In this document: one piece after another, positions 10,977 to 22,664 of the stretch
Numbering within the stretch: the stretch's first letter is position 1
Layout of the letters: every line of letters begins with the position of its first letter
From: Mastigias papua
Lineage: Eukaryota; Cnidaria; Scyphozoa; Rhizostomeae; Mastigiidae
Direction: 5' to 3'
NCBI GenBank assembly: GCA_964019165.1
Contig: OZ025270.1
Coordinates: forward strand, 18,637,690-18,701,689
DNA: 64,000 nt
The notes under the pieces: generated by a model
Told to the model about the DNA's origin: nothing
The model's input: only the letters and a program-made list of their open reading frames with translations
Database searches by the model: none
Program-made: the position numbers and the translations under genes

Positions 10977-11447
10977 GGCTCTCAAGGTTGTCATTGCCGG
11001 GGTGACGATTGGGATGAGCTCCAATTGTCTCATAAAATGCCCCATTTGGCTGCGTCTCCAATAGCCTCTGACAACTAAAGCCCAGCTCTCGACCTGCTCG
11101 TGGTGGAGCTGCATGGAACTAACAGAGAGAAGGGGTGAGGGCGAGTTTCTGGCGCCTTTTAACCAGATGCTCCGGGCATGTAGGGCTCGTTAGCCTTGGT
11201 AGGCAGTCTACATAGGAGAAGGAAAACTCCGAATTCAAACCGAGGGGTAGGAGGGGCTCCTTAAACCTTGGGTGGTAGATCTCCTAGGAGAAGGAAAACT
11301 CTGATTTAAAACCCGAGTGTCTTTTCGGCGGTTCCGGATTAGCCGGGTGAATTGCTGATAATATGCTCCTGATTACTGAGATGGTGTCTCTTGAAAAATA
11401 CTGGTGATGGTACAACCTAAAATTTACCTCTTGGCAGTAAGAATAAA
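10977..11447 (+). promoter_or_regulatory. E4 5' leader, GC-rich, likely structured (possible self-cleaving RNA)
   Basis: This leader is richer in G and C than the rest of the element. A similar block occurs twice (around 11213-11233 and 11283-11303, both containing AGGAGAAGGAAAACTC). Close to the 5' end, GTTGTCA at 10987-10993 is complementary to TGACAAC at 11069-11075, and short complements (GGCTC/GAGCT, TCTCAA/TTGGGA) lie between. R2-, R4- and related elements are known to carry HDV-like ribozymes at their 5' ends. The pairing pattern is compatible with this, but I could not complete a full double-pseudoknot fold by eye. No other copy in the window keeps this region for comparison. Confidence 0.4.
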
Positions 11448-14400
11448 ATGCACTTTGCTATAAATATGCAAACCAGATCAAAATCATGCCGCATCGGTCG
11501 TCGCGCGGATAACCAAGGACCGCGTCCCTCAGTGTGGAACCAGGCTGAGGTCGAAAAATCTGCTGCTGGAACAGATTTCTCTCAATCCTTGGATAGCCAT
11601 CAGAACCGGGATCAACCCAACCCTGAACTACCAAGAACAACAACTCAAGTATCTAGAAAGAAATTCACCCGTACAAAATGGACTAGAGAGGAATATAAAG
11701 AAGTTTTATTTGCATTTTACTGTGCACTTAACGAGCCATCAGGAAGAAATATTACAGAAGCAACTTTTAACATCTGGAAAAGACATTCTAAAAATCCACG
11801 AGAATATCTTGACTGCAATAAGTTAGCAAATGTCCGAAGAGACATTCTTAAAAATAACCGTCTTACTGACGCGGAAAAAGAAGTGATCAAAAATAAAGCC
11901 CTTTTTGAAGTCCAAAGCAATGGGAGAGAAATGGATGACTCTCAGAACCTAACTGTGACTGACGTGAGTGACAACCAGAGAGACGAGACTACGGATCATT
12001 GTAAAAGAGAAGATATTAGAGAAGTTTTAAACAATGTTGAAAACCAGAATCAAGAGGAAGCAAACGGGAATGGAAATTGTGATCTGAATTTCATAGAACA
12101 AAATGAAACTGTGATAGGGCAAATGAGAAGTGATATATTACGAGAATATACCAAAATAAGGAATATTGAAATGAAAGACAGGCAGTCGTTAGTAAAGGTC
12201 AAAAGTAATAAGCAAGCTTTGAAGCAGATAAAGACTGCTAACTATGCAATGAAAGAAATATTAGAAGAACTGGAACCTGATCTCACCGAACTGAACCAAC
12301 TAATATATGCTACTGCCTGTGTAGTAAATCCGAAGACCAACAATAACAGCAAACCAAAAACAAACAAATGTAAGAAGCCAAAATGGAAAGAAAAGATCGA
12401 AAGGGAGATTGAATATTTCAGAGGAGAAATATCTATTCTGGAGGAGCTATCAAAAGGAGTAGCTGTCAAAACTCGTAAGGCTAGAAAAGTAATCCGGAAA
12501 TATAAGTTATCACCTGGACAAACTAAAATCCCTGAAATAACAGAAACTTTAAAACAGAAAATTCAATTGAAGGCTCAAAGAATTCGTAGGTATGAAAAGA
12601 GAACAAAGTTTTTCTGACAGAACAAATTGTTCAAAGATGATCCAAAGAGACTTTATCGTGAAATTGGTAAGCAAACTATTGAAGTGAATGATATTCCAAG
12701 TGAGAATGAAATAAAGAATTTTTGGAGTAGTATTTGGAGCAATGATAAAGGTTTTAATGCAGATGCAGAATGGATTAATAAAGTGGCTGAGAAATACAAA
12801 AATATTGAGACACAATCATGGGATGATATAACAGTTGAGGAATTAGAGAATGCACTAAAACAATCACAAAAGTGGAAGTCACCTGGTATTGACAAAGTTC
12901 CAAATTTCTGGTTGTCTCATATGTCTGCAATGCACAAACTTTTGGCGAAACAGATGTCGGAGATAATTAGTGAACCAGATTTAACCCCAAAGTGGCTTGC
13001 TGAGGGGATCACCTATCTCCTTGCTAAAACACCAGAGACTACAAATGCCAAAAATTTTAGACCAATTACATGTTTATCAACTACTTATAAAATTCTTACA
13101 TCAGTACTAACAGACAGAATGTACACGTTCATGGAAGCTAACAAACTGTTCCCATTAGAACAAAAGGGGTGCAAAAGAGGATCTTATGGATGCAAAGACC
13201 AGTTGCTGATAAATCGTATGCTAATGGAAAATTGCCAGAAGAACCATCGAAACTTAAGCATGGCTTGGATAGATTATAGAAAGGCATTCGATAGCGTACC
13301 GCATGGATGGATCTTGAGAGCTCTCGATATTTTTAAGCTTTCACCAACTATTATTAACTTTCTACAGCATAATATGAGATTGTGGAACACCAACCTTAGG
13401 TTAACTCATGCAAATGGTACAGCAAAAACAGACAGTTTAAGAATAAAGTGTGGAATCTTCCAAGGAGACTCACTGTCGCCACTCCTTTTTTGTATTTCAC
13501 TGATCCCCTTATCAATTGAACTCAATAATGCTGGTTATGGATATCAGATAATGGGTAAGTCTATTAATCACCTACTTTATATGGACGACTTAAAGCTTTT
13601 TGCAAGGAATGACAGTGAACTTACTGGGTTATTGGATACTGTGAAACATTTCAGTGATGATATTGGAATGCAATTTGGGCTAGATAAATGTGCGAAAGCT
13701 ACGTTCACAAAAGGAAAAATTGTCAAAGCTGAAAATATTATTCTTGATGTGAGTACCACTATTAAAGAATTGGAACATGAAGGGATGTATAAATATCTGG
13801 GTATCCAAGAAGCTGAAGGGGTAGCAAATGCTGCCAATAAAGAAAAAGTTAGAAAGGAATTCTATCGTAGAGTTAGAGCTATACTCCAAACTGAACTCAA
13901 TGCTAGAAATAAGATCATGGCAATTAACTCATTGGCAATACCTATAGTTACCTACGGTTTTAATATCCTATATTGGACAATGCCAGAAATAAAGAGACTA
14001 GATGTTAAGGTTAGGAAACTTTTAACCATAAACAAAATGCATCACCCCAAAGCTGATGTTGATAGGCTGTATATCCGAAGATCTGATGGAGGAAAGGGAT
14101 TGCTACAACTGGAATTAATGTACAAAACCACAACCATTGGACTTCAAACATACCTGGACTCAACTGAAGATTGGATGCTACAACTTGTTAACAGACACGA
14201 AAAAACCAAAAAGGTCCATTCTGTTAGCTGTCAAAGTCGAAAATTTGAGTGTGAGTTAGAACTATCACCAATTGATACGAATGAAACGCAACCAACTAAA
14301 CTAGCAAAAATTGCAAAGCAAGAAGCAAAAAGGAAAGGACTAGTTGCTATCAAAAGCAAATGGGAGCAAAAGCCTTTACATGGCCAATATGCACTACGGA

Positions 14401-15125
14401 GCAAAGACGCTGATATTGACCAACGTAATACCCACCAATGGTTGAGGTGCGCTGGACTAAAGGCAGAGACTGAGGGGTTCATAATGGCAGCACAAGACCA
14501 GAGCCTATTCACAAGGAACTATCAAGCAAATATAATAAGAAATGGAACAGATCCTAGATGTAGACTATGTGAGGATAAAGTGGAAACAATTGATCATCTA
14601 GTTGCTGGATGCCCAATACTTGCACCAGAGGAATACAAAGATCGACATGACAAATTGGGGCAGTACCTACACTGGAGAATATGCCAGCATTATAATGCTT
14701 CACACGCTGAACACTGGTATGAACATCACCCAGAACCAGTTACGAAGGGCAATGGTGCTACTATCCTTTGGGATTTCACAATACACACAGACAGATCAAT
14801 TAAAGCCAATCGGCCAGATATTATTGTAAAAGACCACAAGGAAAAGACATGTTTACTGATTGATATGACAGTGCCTTCCGATCGAAATCTATCACTTAAG
14901 GAGTATGAAAAAGTCAGCAAATACAAAGACTTGGAAATCGAAATACAGAAGATGTGGAATTTGAAAGTAACAATAGTACCTGTAGTAATTGGGGCATTAG
15001 GTATGATACAGAAGAAAACTGAAGGTCATATCAAGCGAATTCCCGGGAACCCTTGCTTGCAAGAATTGCAAAAGATAGTACTAAATGGGACGGCTCATCT
15101 ACTGCGACGAGTGCTATCTATATGA
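11448..15125 (+). pseudogene. E4 ORF: R4/Dong-type polyprotein with one in-frame stop
   Basis: The ATG at 11448 opens a frame that runs to 15125 except for a TGA at 12615-12617 (codon 390). The halves on either side are in the same frame. The N-terminal half has the DNA-binding segment RTKWTREEYKEVLFAFYCAL near residues 75-95 and long charged helices. The second half has [56 protein letters not shown] and LLYMDDLKLF (the RT catalytic box near codon 712). After these come the knuckle CRLCEDKVETIDHLVAGC near 1037 and NRPDIIVKDHKE...LLIDMTVPSD, the endonuclease. A single nonsense change is the only lesion. The stop precedes the RT, so it would remove the enzyme. Confidence 0.88.
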
Positions 15126-15239
15126 TCAGATACAGTGCGACAGTGATAAAGAACTTGAAACTTTACCTTCCTGTGCCCTAGGTTATAGGACATAACTCGG
15201 CAAGGGATTGTACTTAATAGACATTTAACGAAATATACA

Positions 15240-15259
15240 TAATAATAATAATAATAATA
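15240..15259 (+). repeat. (TAA)n tract 5, about 6 copies
   Basis: A short run joins the E4 3' UTR (…AAATATACAT) to the 5' edge of E5. Confidence 0.92.
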
Positions 15260-18200
15260 GCTGTTATGGAGTGCTATTACTTAAGCAATCCTGTTGATGA
15301 CAATGGTAAACCTGTTAGGGGTTACAGACGAAGGATGCATAGTTTCTGGAAAGAACGTCAAAGCTTTAATATTACTAAACAGAGATTGTGTGACCAGGTT
15401 CGACTGATACGTAAAAATAATTGGTTGACAGCATTACAGCTCGCTGAAATTAAGGATAGAGTATGGAATGTAAATGTTGTTGAAGGGACTGACAATTATG
15501 CAGGTGATGTAGAAGAGGAAGTAGTGGAAGTGAATAACACTGTGAAGGACGATGCCTGTTTGATTTCTGCAAATATAGAAGAGCTGAATAATGAGGATAG
15601 AGAGATTATTGAGGAACTAAATAGCATTATTAAAAATGATCTTCACATTGAGTTACAAGGGTTTAAGAAGGTTGACAGAACATTACTCAGGGAGCATGTA
15701 AAGAGTATTAATGGAGTTTTGAAAAATGTTGCTACGGAAAGTGTAACTGGAACAAATGATTTACTAAAGGCTTGTGCTATCTTGATTGGAAGAAAAGTAG
15801 GTCTCAAACCTGTGTGTAGAAGAGCTAATGGCAAGAAAGAGCCATGGTGGAAAAGAAGAATAAATCAATCAATCAAGGAGCTACGAAAACATGTGAATAT
15901 ATTAGAAAGAAAGAGAAAGGGCGCTCTTAAGAGAACAGAAAAGTACAAGTTACTTGAGGATAAATATAAGGTCAAGAAAAAAGGATTGGGTGTGGTATTG
16001 GAGGAGCTCAAACAGAGATTACAAGCTAAGTCTATGAAAATCAAAAGATACGATCAGAGAATTGAGCAATACAGAATTAACAGATTATTCCAGCAAGATC
16101 AAAAACAGGTCTACCAACAGTTGAATGGAAAGGTAAATAGTGGTGAAAAACCTGATGCTGATGAAAGTAGACGATTTTGGAGTAGCATATGGGGTAGGAA
16201 AGTACATCACAAGAGGGAAGCTGCATGGCTGAGAGATTTGAGAGCGAATAAAAATGATGAGAAACAGAATGATATTAAAATCACGATTGATATGGTGACT
16301 AAACAATTAAAAAAGATTCCGAACTGGAAATGTCCAGGACCTGATGGGGTTCAAGGGTATTGGTTGAAGAATTTCACGGAGTTGCATAAAAGAATGGCTG
16401 ATCAATTCAACGGCTTACTTAACAATGGAGTTGAGATTCCTAAATGGATGACAACTGGAAAGACAGTTCTATGCCTAAAAGACCCAAGCAAAGGGAGTGC
16501 GGTCGACAATTATCGACCAATAACTTGCTTGCCTTTGATGTGGAAGCTGATGACAGGGATTCTATCAAATGTTTTATATGACTTTCTGGAAGGTACTGGT
16601 AAGTTGCCAAATGAACAGAAAGGATGCAGGAGGAAAGTAGAGGGACAATGGACCAACTTCTAATAGATAGAACAGTGTTGAATGACTGTAGAAAGAGACA
16701 TACCAACCTAGGAATGGCGTGGATAGACTATAAGAAAGCCTATGATATGGTCCCCCATTCCTGGATTCAAGAAAGTTTAGAACTATCAGGTGTGGCGAAT
16801 AATGTAGTTGAGTTTATTGCAAGGTCAATGAAAACCTGGAATGTGGAACTGATGTCCTGTGGGGAATTCTTGGCAAAGGTTAATATCAGGAGGGGAATTT
16901 TCCAGGGTGACAGCCTGTCTCCTCTTTTATTTGTGATCTGTATGTTCCCCCGTACAGAAATATTGAGGCAAGTCCAGTCAGGGTATACTCTGAAATGTGG
17001 CGAAAGGCTAAACCATCTTTTGTTCATGGACGACCTTAAGATTTATGGGAAGAATGAGCGTGAAATAAATGCATTGACCTCTACTGTAGAAATTTTTTCA
17101 ACTGATATAGGAATGGAGTTTGGTATCAAGAAGTGTGGCACACTAATTTTGAAGCGAGGAAAGGTGGTAAGATCTGATGGGATAGAGTTGCCTAGTGGGG
17201 AAAAAATTAAGGAGATTGAAGAAACTGGATATAAATACCTAGGAATCACAGAGTATGATAAAATTGAGGAAAGTACAATGAAAGAAAATTTCAGAACAGA
17301 GTACATTCGGAGAACTAAAGTTATCATGAAAAGTAGGCTTCATGGAAGGAATAAGATAAAAGCACTGAATACATGGGCAGTATCTTTATTGAGGTATGGT
17401 GCAGGTATCATCAAATGGACTGTAGGTGAGCTTGATGCGATGGACCGGAAGACCCGGAAAATTATGACCATAAATAAGGAGCTTCACCCCAAAAGTGATG
17501 TTGATCGGTTATACATTTCGCGAAGCAAAGGTGGTAGGGGGCTGATAGGTTGTAAGAATTGTGTTATTACAGAAGAGAATAGTCTTGGTTGGTACGTGTT
17601 GAATCATATCGAGCCACTCATTGTTGCAGTTAAGGAAAGTAACACTTTACCAGGTTGCAGAAATGCAATAAAACCAACAGAATTTAAAAAGTTGAAACAG
17701 CAAGAACGTATTAACAACTGGAAGGACAAGACAATGCACGGACAATACCTTAGAGAAATGAACGACAAAGATAAAAATAATACCTGGAGGTGGTTACAGA
17801 AAAGTGATCTGAAAGGCTGCACTGAAGCATTGATTTGTAGTGCACAGGAACAAGCGCTTCGTACAAATTACACAAAGTGTAGGATAGATAAAACTATTGA
17901 CTCGCCATTGTGCAGAATGTGTGGTATCAAAAATGAGACAGTTTATCATATTGTGGGCGAATGTAGTAAGTTAGCCCAGAGAGAATACAAGCGAAGGCAT
18001 GATAACGTTGCAAGGTATATACACTGGCGCCTGTGTGGAAAATTCGACCATGACAGAGCCAAGAATTGGTACGAACACAATCCGGAGGGAGTAAGTGAGA
18101 GTGCTAATTGTAAGATATTGTGGGATGTTGTGATCCAGTGTGACAAGGAGATTGAGGCTCGCCGACCAGACATTGTTGTATTGGACAAGACCAGTAAGGA

Positions 18201-18591
18201 GGTTAAAGTTATTGATATTGCCATACCCGGTGATGTCAGAGTATGTGAGAAAGAGCTGGAAAAGATCAATAAATACAAATTGTTAAAGGATGAGATTGCA
18301 CGATTATGGAATGTTCGGAAAGTGACTGTAATCCCAATTGTCGTTGGAGCACTCGGGGCTATAACAACTCGATTTGAGAAATTTGTCATGGAAGCAGGAA
18401 TAGAACTTCGTGTCGAACATGTGCAGAAAACAGCTTTGTTAGGGACAGCTAGGATTTTACGATTGGTACTTGGTTCCTAAGTACCCTGGTTCAAGGCCTG
18501 TGAGTTCTTTGGCAACTGGTTAGTGCCCGCATTCACAGTGAGATTTCCAAAGCACTTAAGACCCAATGCTTTGAGCTGAGAACTATTAAAC
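15260..18591 (+). mobile_element. E5: nearly full-length R4/Dong-like retrotransposon, likely sister of E1
   Basis: It starts directly at tract 5 with coding sequence already open, so the leader and the first few dozen codons seen in E4 are missing. The 3' UTR (18481-18591) ends in tract 6. From 17039 onward it is almost the same sequence as E1. Confidence 0.88.
15266..18480 (+). pseudogene. E5 ORF: R4/Dong-type polyprotein with one frameshift
   Basis: Frame one (15266-16663) covers the N-terminal helix segment MECYYLSNPVDD, a basic coil and the first RT motifs CPGPDGVQGYW and NYRPITCLPLMWKLM. Near 16630-16645 the frame shifts by one base in a GGAAAG run. The downstream frame (open to 18480) then carries [30 protein letters not shown] and [11 protein letters not shown] (the RT catalytic box). 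The knuckle [18 protein letters not shown] and [10 protein letters not shown]...VIDIAIPGD (endonuclease) follow. The most economical reading is one lost base. Apart from this and the missing N-terminal codons, all boxes are present. The ATG at 16624 in the second frame is internal and not a real start. Confidence 0.88.
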
Positions 18592-18608
18592 ATAATAATA
18601 ATAATAAT
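18592..18608 (+). repeat. (TAA)n tract 6, about 5-6 copies
   Basis: This tail ends E5 and the concatemer. Unrelated sequence (GAATTTATTTACAG…) begins immediately after. Confidence 0.9.
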
Positions 18609-19310
18609 GAATTTATTTACAGTTGGTGTGATAATATAAATAGTTTTCTCTAAAGAGAAGAGTAACTAATTAAAACCAACTATTCAACTACCAACTAAAT
18701 CTCTAAAACTATTTACATATGGTACTATTGCATTGCGTCAGTCTTTTTTACACCTTTTATCAAAATGTGGCAAGTGGCAAAGTGGGATCTAAATTATCTC
18801 CACTAATATTTGCAATGTATTGGTGAATTGATGAGCTCTCCATATAAATGAATTTTCTTCTTCTGTCCGCCAAGCAAACCTAACCTCTTTCCAACCCCTA
18901 ACAACATTGAGTTAGTTTTAGCGTTCATTACGTTAAAAATCAGCTCATTCACATTTAACCATTTGTGGACTGTGTATATGTCTTCATTCAACCATCGTTT
19001 TGTATCACTGACACACTTAGATGATGTGAAGAGAACAGCATCATTTGCACACGTGATGATCGAAGAGCGTCTTAGGCATTCACCTATCGCTCATATGAAG
19101 TAGGAGCAGTACAGGGCCCAGTATTTACCTTTGGGGAACTCATCTGTAAACTGGATAAGAGTTTGAACTCATCCCAGTAATTTTAACAGAATGCTTTCTT
19201 AAAAGGAGCTAATCCGTAAACCAGCCTAGCTCCACCTGCTATGTTGGGAGTTTGTTCAGTGACAAAGAATGACTTATGGTATCAAAGGCATTAGACCAAT
19301 CGATATAGAG
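18609..19310 (-). pseudogene. Decayed LINE reverse transcriptase (jockey/CR1-type) with 3' UTR
   Basis: On the minus strand, broken pieces of an RT can be read from about 19310 to 18803. They are DWSNAFDTISHSL (palm motif A), a VPQ..ILGPVLLLLHM remnant (motif B), a decayed ANDAVLF-like box, then DIYTVHKWLNVNELIFNV and NAKTNSMLLGVGKRL. The wording fits non-LTR elements of the jockey/CR1 group. Many stops and shifts show age. The stretch 18609-18800 holds an AT-rich 3' UTR in which AAATAGTTTT (18638-18647) is repeated inverted near 18705-18714. The 5' part is missing. Confidence 0.6.
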
Positions 19311-19568
19311 AGCTTCTATCAAGTTGTATCAACAAGTTGTCCTATCAACAAGTATCTTTATTATAGCACGAAAAAGCGGGAACATTCTTTTAGCATACTG
19401 AAAGCTTTCTTCGTCCGACACTCGTCAAAGTATGAAACGTCGGATAGCGACCGAAAGGTGAACCGAAAGATATAGCCAAATACGGGTACACGTGATTGAT
19501 GAATAATGCGTCTATTTGGCCATATGATTGGCCAATTGGCACCTATTCACAATTGTTTATTTGAAGAG

Positions 19569-20030
19569 TCAAAGTAAGAAAATGAACTCTTTTTGTTCAC
19601 AGAAGACTGGGTTTTGAGTCTTAATGTAAACTGATTCCAAAACACCTAAATGAAAGGACGATCTTGCTTGCCCTATGATCCGAAACTTATCGTCTGTATA
19701 TGTTTTGGCGCATTCTGGATTAGTAATAAGGTGTTGTCCTTTGGCCGAATAACTTTTCATTTTAGAAATAGAGTTTTTACACATACGAGGTGGCTGTTCT
19801 CTTACTGTAGTGTTTTTCGTCCTGATGCTCGTGGGTACATTTTGTTTTATTCTGTCTGCTAGTCTCTTCGTAGTGCGCCCTACGTACCGAGCTTCACATC
19901 GCCACGAAAATTCGTAAACTACACAAATTTTTTGAGTGGTAGGAACGCTATATTTTTTAGCAGTTGGTGGGCGGTTTATAATACTAGGGTTTATAAATTT
20001 GCTTATGTTGTTTGCTAGTATCTTGATCAC
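19569..20030 (-). pseudogene. Penelope-like element fragment: GIY-YIG endonuclease
   Basis: An open frame of 153 codons on the minus strand contains VVYEFSWRCEARYVGRTTKRL followed by ADRIKQNVP. This is the YVGRT/RL..RI..H/N-VP pattern typical of the C-terminal GIY-YIG nuclease of Penelope-like elements. The preceding part (PTAKKYSVPTTQKI) resembles the linker after the RT. The C-terminal tail GQARSSFHLGVLESVYIKTQNP is also typical. No RT domain is left upstream; sequence after about 20040 (minus-strand upstream) is unrelated or inverted. The nuclease in intact elements nicks the target for cDNA priming. This is a 3' fragment and not an active element. Confidence 0.72.
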
Positions 20031-20150
20031 AAGACAATGGACATTCCGAGGTCCCCTGATCGGTAAAATGCAAATTTCTTAACAATGTATTCTACGGGCT
20101 CGGGGGCTCGGAATATTCATTGTCTTATAGTCAAGATACTAACAACCGAC
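20005..20150. repeat. Inverted repeat at the broken edge of the Penelope-like fragment
   Basis: The minus-strand sequence of 20056-20007 (CTCGGAATGTCCATTGTCTT then ATCAAGATACTAGCAA) recurs on the plus strand at 20112-20150 (CTCGGAATATTCATTGTCTT then GTCAAGATACTAACAA). Part of it (GCTCGGAATATCTTTTGTCTT) is seen a third time at 22210-22230. The arms include the first codons of the nuclease frame, so the right arm looks like an inverted piece of the same Penelope-like element. Confidence 0.6.
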
Positions 20151-20215
20151 TGCATAATAAACGATGTCTGTAGTCACGTGCTGCCAGTAAATTGTTGATT
20201 GAAGCTTTAAAGTCC

Positions 20216-22173
20216 AGGGGCGGATCCAGACTGTAGCGAACGTAGCTCTAGCATCAGTCAGAGTTGAAGGGAAAGTGTACACAAAAGTTCCGAAAAGTAA
20301 TGATTCATCGAACTGCTACATCGAAGCGATACAAAGTAGGTTATTCCTTCGATAAATATAGACGGAATCTGCTATGAATTCATTGAATAGGAAAGGACAA
20401 CAGTATCAATAAGGTATACATCCCACTACTCTAACGTAAATTCGAAGGGAATGCCCAGGAATGATCTTTCGCTAGCAACTGTTTTCTGTCATCATGAGGA
20501 ATCACCTCACTAGTCCGTAAATTTCCTCTTCAGCGCAACACAAGCTTTGGCGAGAGCAACAGTCAGTTCAAACTTGCCAATCAGAATCTGAGTTGACTGA
20601 TGCTCAACTGTTGCTATCCAATCACAAGCATAGTTGACTGTTGCTCAAAAATCTAAAAATAAACTAACGTTGACCTATGTCAAATACTGATTGCCGACAA
20701 AACTCGATTCCAACTGTCAACCCGGAGAGGAATGATGTAATGTTTGCGTTTATGATAATGGCAGATACTCTTTAAATTATCTTGGTAAAGGTAAAAAGTC
20801 TCATAAAAGATGAGGTACTATCAGGTGCAGAAAGAGACAGTCTTTTATAAAAACAGACAATTTCCTAGGGACGACATGAACTCAACATACAAGTTGAAAG
20901 TGCAGAGTCTACAGTTGCCAAAATTCAAACTTTCATGAGCAGTGAATCTTGATTCAGTATAGGTGAATGAACGCTGAACTATAGTGTTGTCAGATTGCAT
21001 GGGGCTTTAGACCCCCTTCGCCGTCCGTTGTAGTCTTTAGTATGGTTAATTAGCAGGTGTACCATACTGAAAATCCCGTGTTCTGCCTCTGCCACGACAA
21101 GTATGAGGAAGTTCCCTCATTGGATAGTGATTGAGAAATGATACTGTAAAAAGACTAATGTTGGGTACAAATATGAAAATTGAGTGTTCCAAACATTATG
21201 GTTGCATATGGATATAATATTGGGAACTATTTTTAGTTCCACGCAGGATTGACTATATTCAACATCAATAGTCATATTCACAAAGTTGTGGTGGCATCAT
21301 ATATACTCACGAGAATACTTTTCAGTATGTTTTTATACGTATTCTGTAAGCTGTATGCTGTGCCTGCTATGATACTTAATGTTTTGCTTTTTGTCCAGAA
21401 AACGAACTCTGCACATGAAAACATAAATACCAGGTTTAATGTTGTAGCATCAGGTTCAATTAGAATGCGTTAATTGTGAATATAAAGAAACAAATCTTTT
21501 GGGCAGTCCTGTTTGCTTGTATGGCTCAGAATGTTGTATTGCACAAGATATCAGTTTGAAGATAAAATCAGTTTTTTTTTACTTTCCAAAATCTAGAACT
21601 TCTGGATTATGTAACCCTTACTCTTTGCCACAAGTTGGTGATGAAAATTTAGTTGTGTATTTGAGATAGTTGACAAGTATTCAGTTATGAAGATGTCCAG
21701 TATTTCATGCATCTCATCCTATCCCACATGCATTCAATGCAAACGGTCTTGCCAAAATCCAAATCATTTATTTCATGTGATTTATCTGTTGATTCAGCTG
21801 ATTTCTTCCCATGGAAATTATATTTCAGGTAGATGTATCTGTAGCTGTTTTAAGGTGCTTTAAGGTGCAGGGGTTTCATGTCTGAGAAATACAATACTTT
21901 TTCAATTGTGCTTGAATAGAGATAGTGTGCTAGTATCCAATTCAAAGAAAGCAGTGTACGCAGCATTTTGATTTAAGAAATCAGTAAATGCCAGTTTGCC
22001 AAACTTGCCTTTCATCTAAGCACAACAAATAATAGTATCAAGTTCATAGCACTCTGTATATTTACATGTGTATTACATTTAAGAGAACTGACCACACCCA
22101 ATTTAATTGGCCACGCCTAGTTATATGTTGTTGAGCTACAGTCAGATTTTTTCCTGGATCCGCCCGCGTTGAA
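20216..22173. mobile_element. Probable non-autonomous DNA element with GGGCGGATCCAG ends
   Basis: The left edge reads GGGGCGGATCCAGACTGTAG. The right edge, read on the minus strand, is CGGGCGGATCCAGGAAAAAA. About 12 bp are therefore shared as an inverted terminal repeat. A second copy of the right-hand end type occurs at about 37680-37738. I see no protein-coding potential between the ends and no clear target duplication. Direct copies of TATTCTAC…GCTCGGAATAT lie just outside both ends (20090 and 22194). Boundaries are approximate. Confidence 0.35.
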
Positions 22174-22664
22174 CCCCCGTTCAATTTGAGTATTCTACAG
22201 ACCAAGGGTGCTCGGAATATCTTTTGTCTTTAAATCATGATTTTATTTGATATCCGATACGACTTTGGGTGCATTCCAGCCAGTAAAGTGGACACAATGA
22301 TAACATTTTCGAAAAGGCATCTAGAACCAGAACGACATACCGAAGGTTTCATGCGAGTTCAGCAAATACTGGTTGTTTACTGAAATCAGTGCCAAGTTCC
22401 TGGTTCAAAATGATCGCTAGATACTTTTGGATTAAAGTGTGAAGGCAGACGAACGCATTATTGGCGAAGGGAGTTTAAAAGGTAAGCGAATATAGGTAAG
22501 AGGAATAACGTGCTCAGACTTCAAGGGTGTTGAGCCATGCGGAGCGCCATACTAAGCTTTAAACGAATGCATGAGGTGGAATACGTGTATATATTGCGCT
22601 TTGTTATACTGCTAATTTTGATACATGGGACTTCTGGCTTGTATTTAGGTTAGAACCACAGTTA
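22174..22664. other. Unassigned spacer before the Harbinger element
   Basis: No open frame of note, repeat or RNA gene was recognised. The first 60 bp include the third copy of the GCTCGGAATAT motif from the Penelope-like inverted repeat. Confidence 0.4.

Larger units (their letters stand above)
10977..15239 (+). mobile_element. E4: full-length R4/Dong-like retrotransposon
   Basis: The element has a 470-bp leader, a coding region of 1226 codons broken by one in-frame TGA, and a 114-bp 3' UTR that ends at tract 5. It is the only copy here with a long 5' leader and so gives the best view of the family's complete structure. Confidence 0.85.
4290..18608 (+). mobile_element. Head-to-tail concatemer of five R4/Dong-like retrotransposons at (TAA)n
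   Basis: Five R4/Dong-type elements follow one another on the plus strand. Each is bounded by a (TAA)n/(ATA)n tract: 4290-4347, 5901-5934, 9599-9624, 10943-10976, 15240-15259 and 18592-18608. No unrelated sequence lies between them. Each element's 3' UTR runs directly into the microsatellite from which the next one starts. R4-clade elements such as Dong are known to insert in TAA repeats. The arrangement fits repeated insertion into tracts made or extended by earlier copies. E1 and E5 are nearly identical, while E2, E3 and E4 are distinct subfamilies, so the array is not one amplified unit. Confidence 0.85.

Noticed and set aside
12615..12617. Programmed readthrough or selenocysteine at the E4 TGA
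   Set aside because: No supporting context or conserved downstream structure is visible, and neighbouring elements lack the stop. A simple nonsense mutation is more likely.
16624..18480. Independent 618-codon RT gene starting at an ATG at 16624
   Set aside because: The preceding frame continues into the same RT motifs, so this is the downstream half of a frameshifted E5 ORF and not a separate gene.
19385..19450. Hammerhead ribozyme near the Penelope-like fragment (TCCGAC…GAAAC…GTCGGA)
   Set aside because: The stem and GAAAC are suggestive, but the CUGANGA core is not present on either strand and the spacing is too short.
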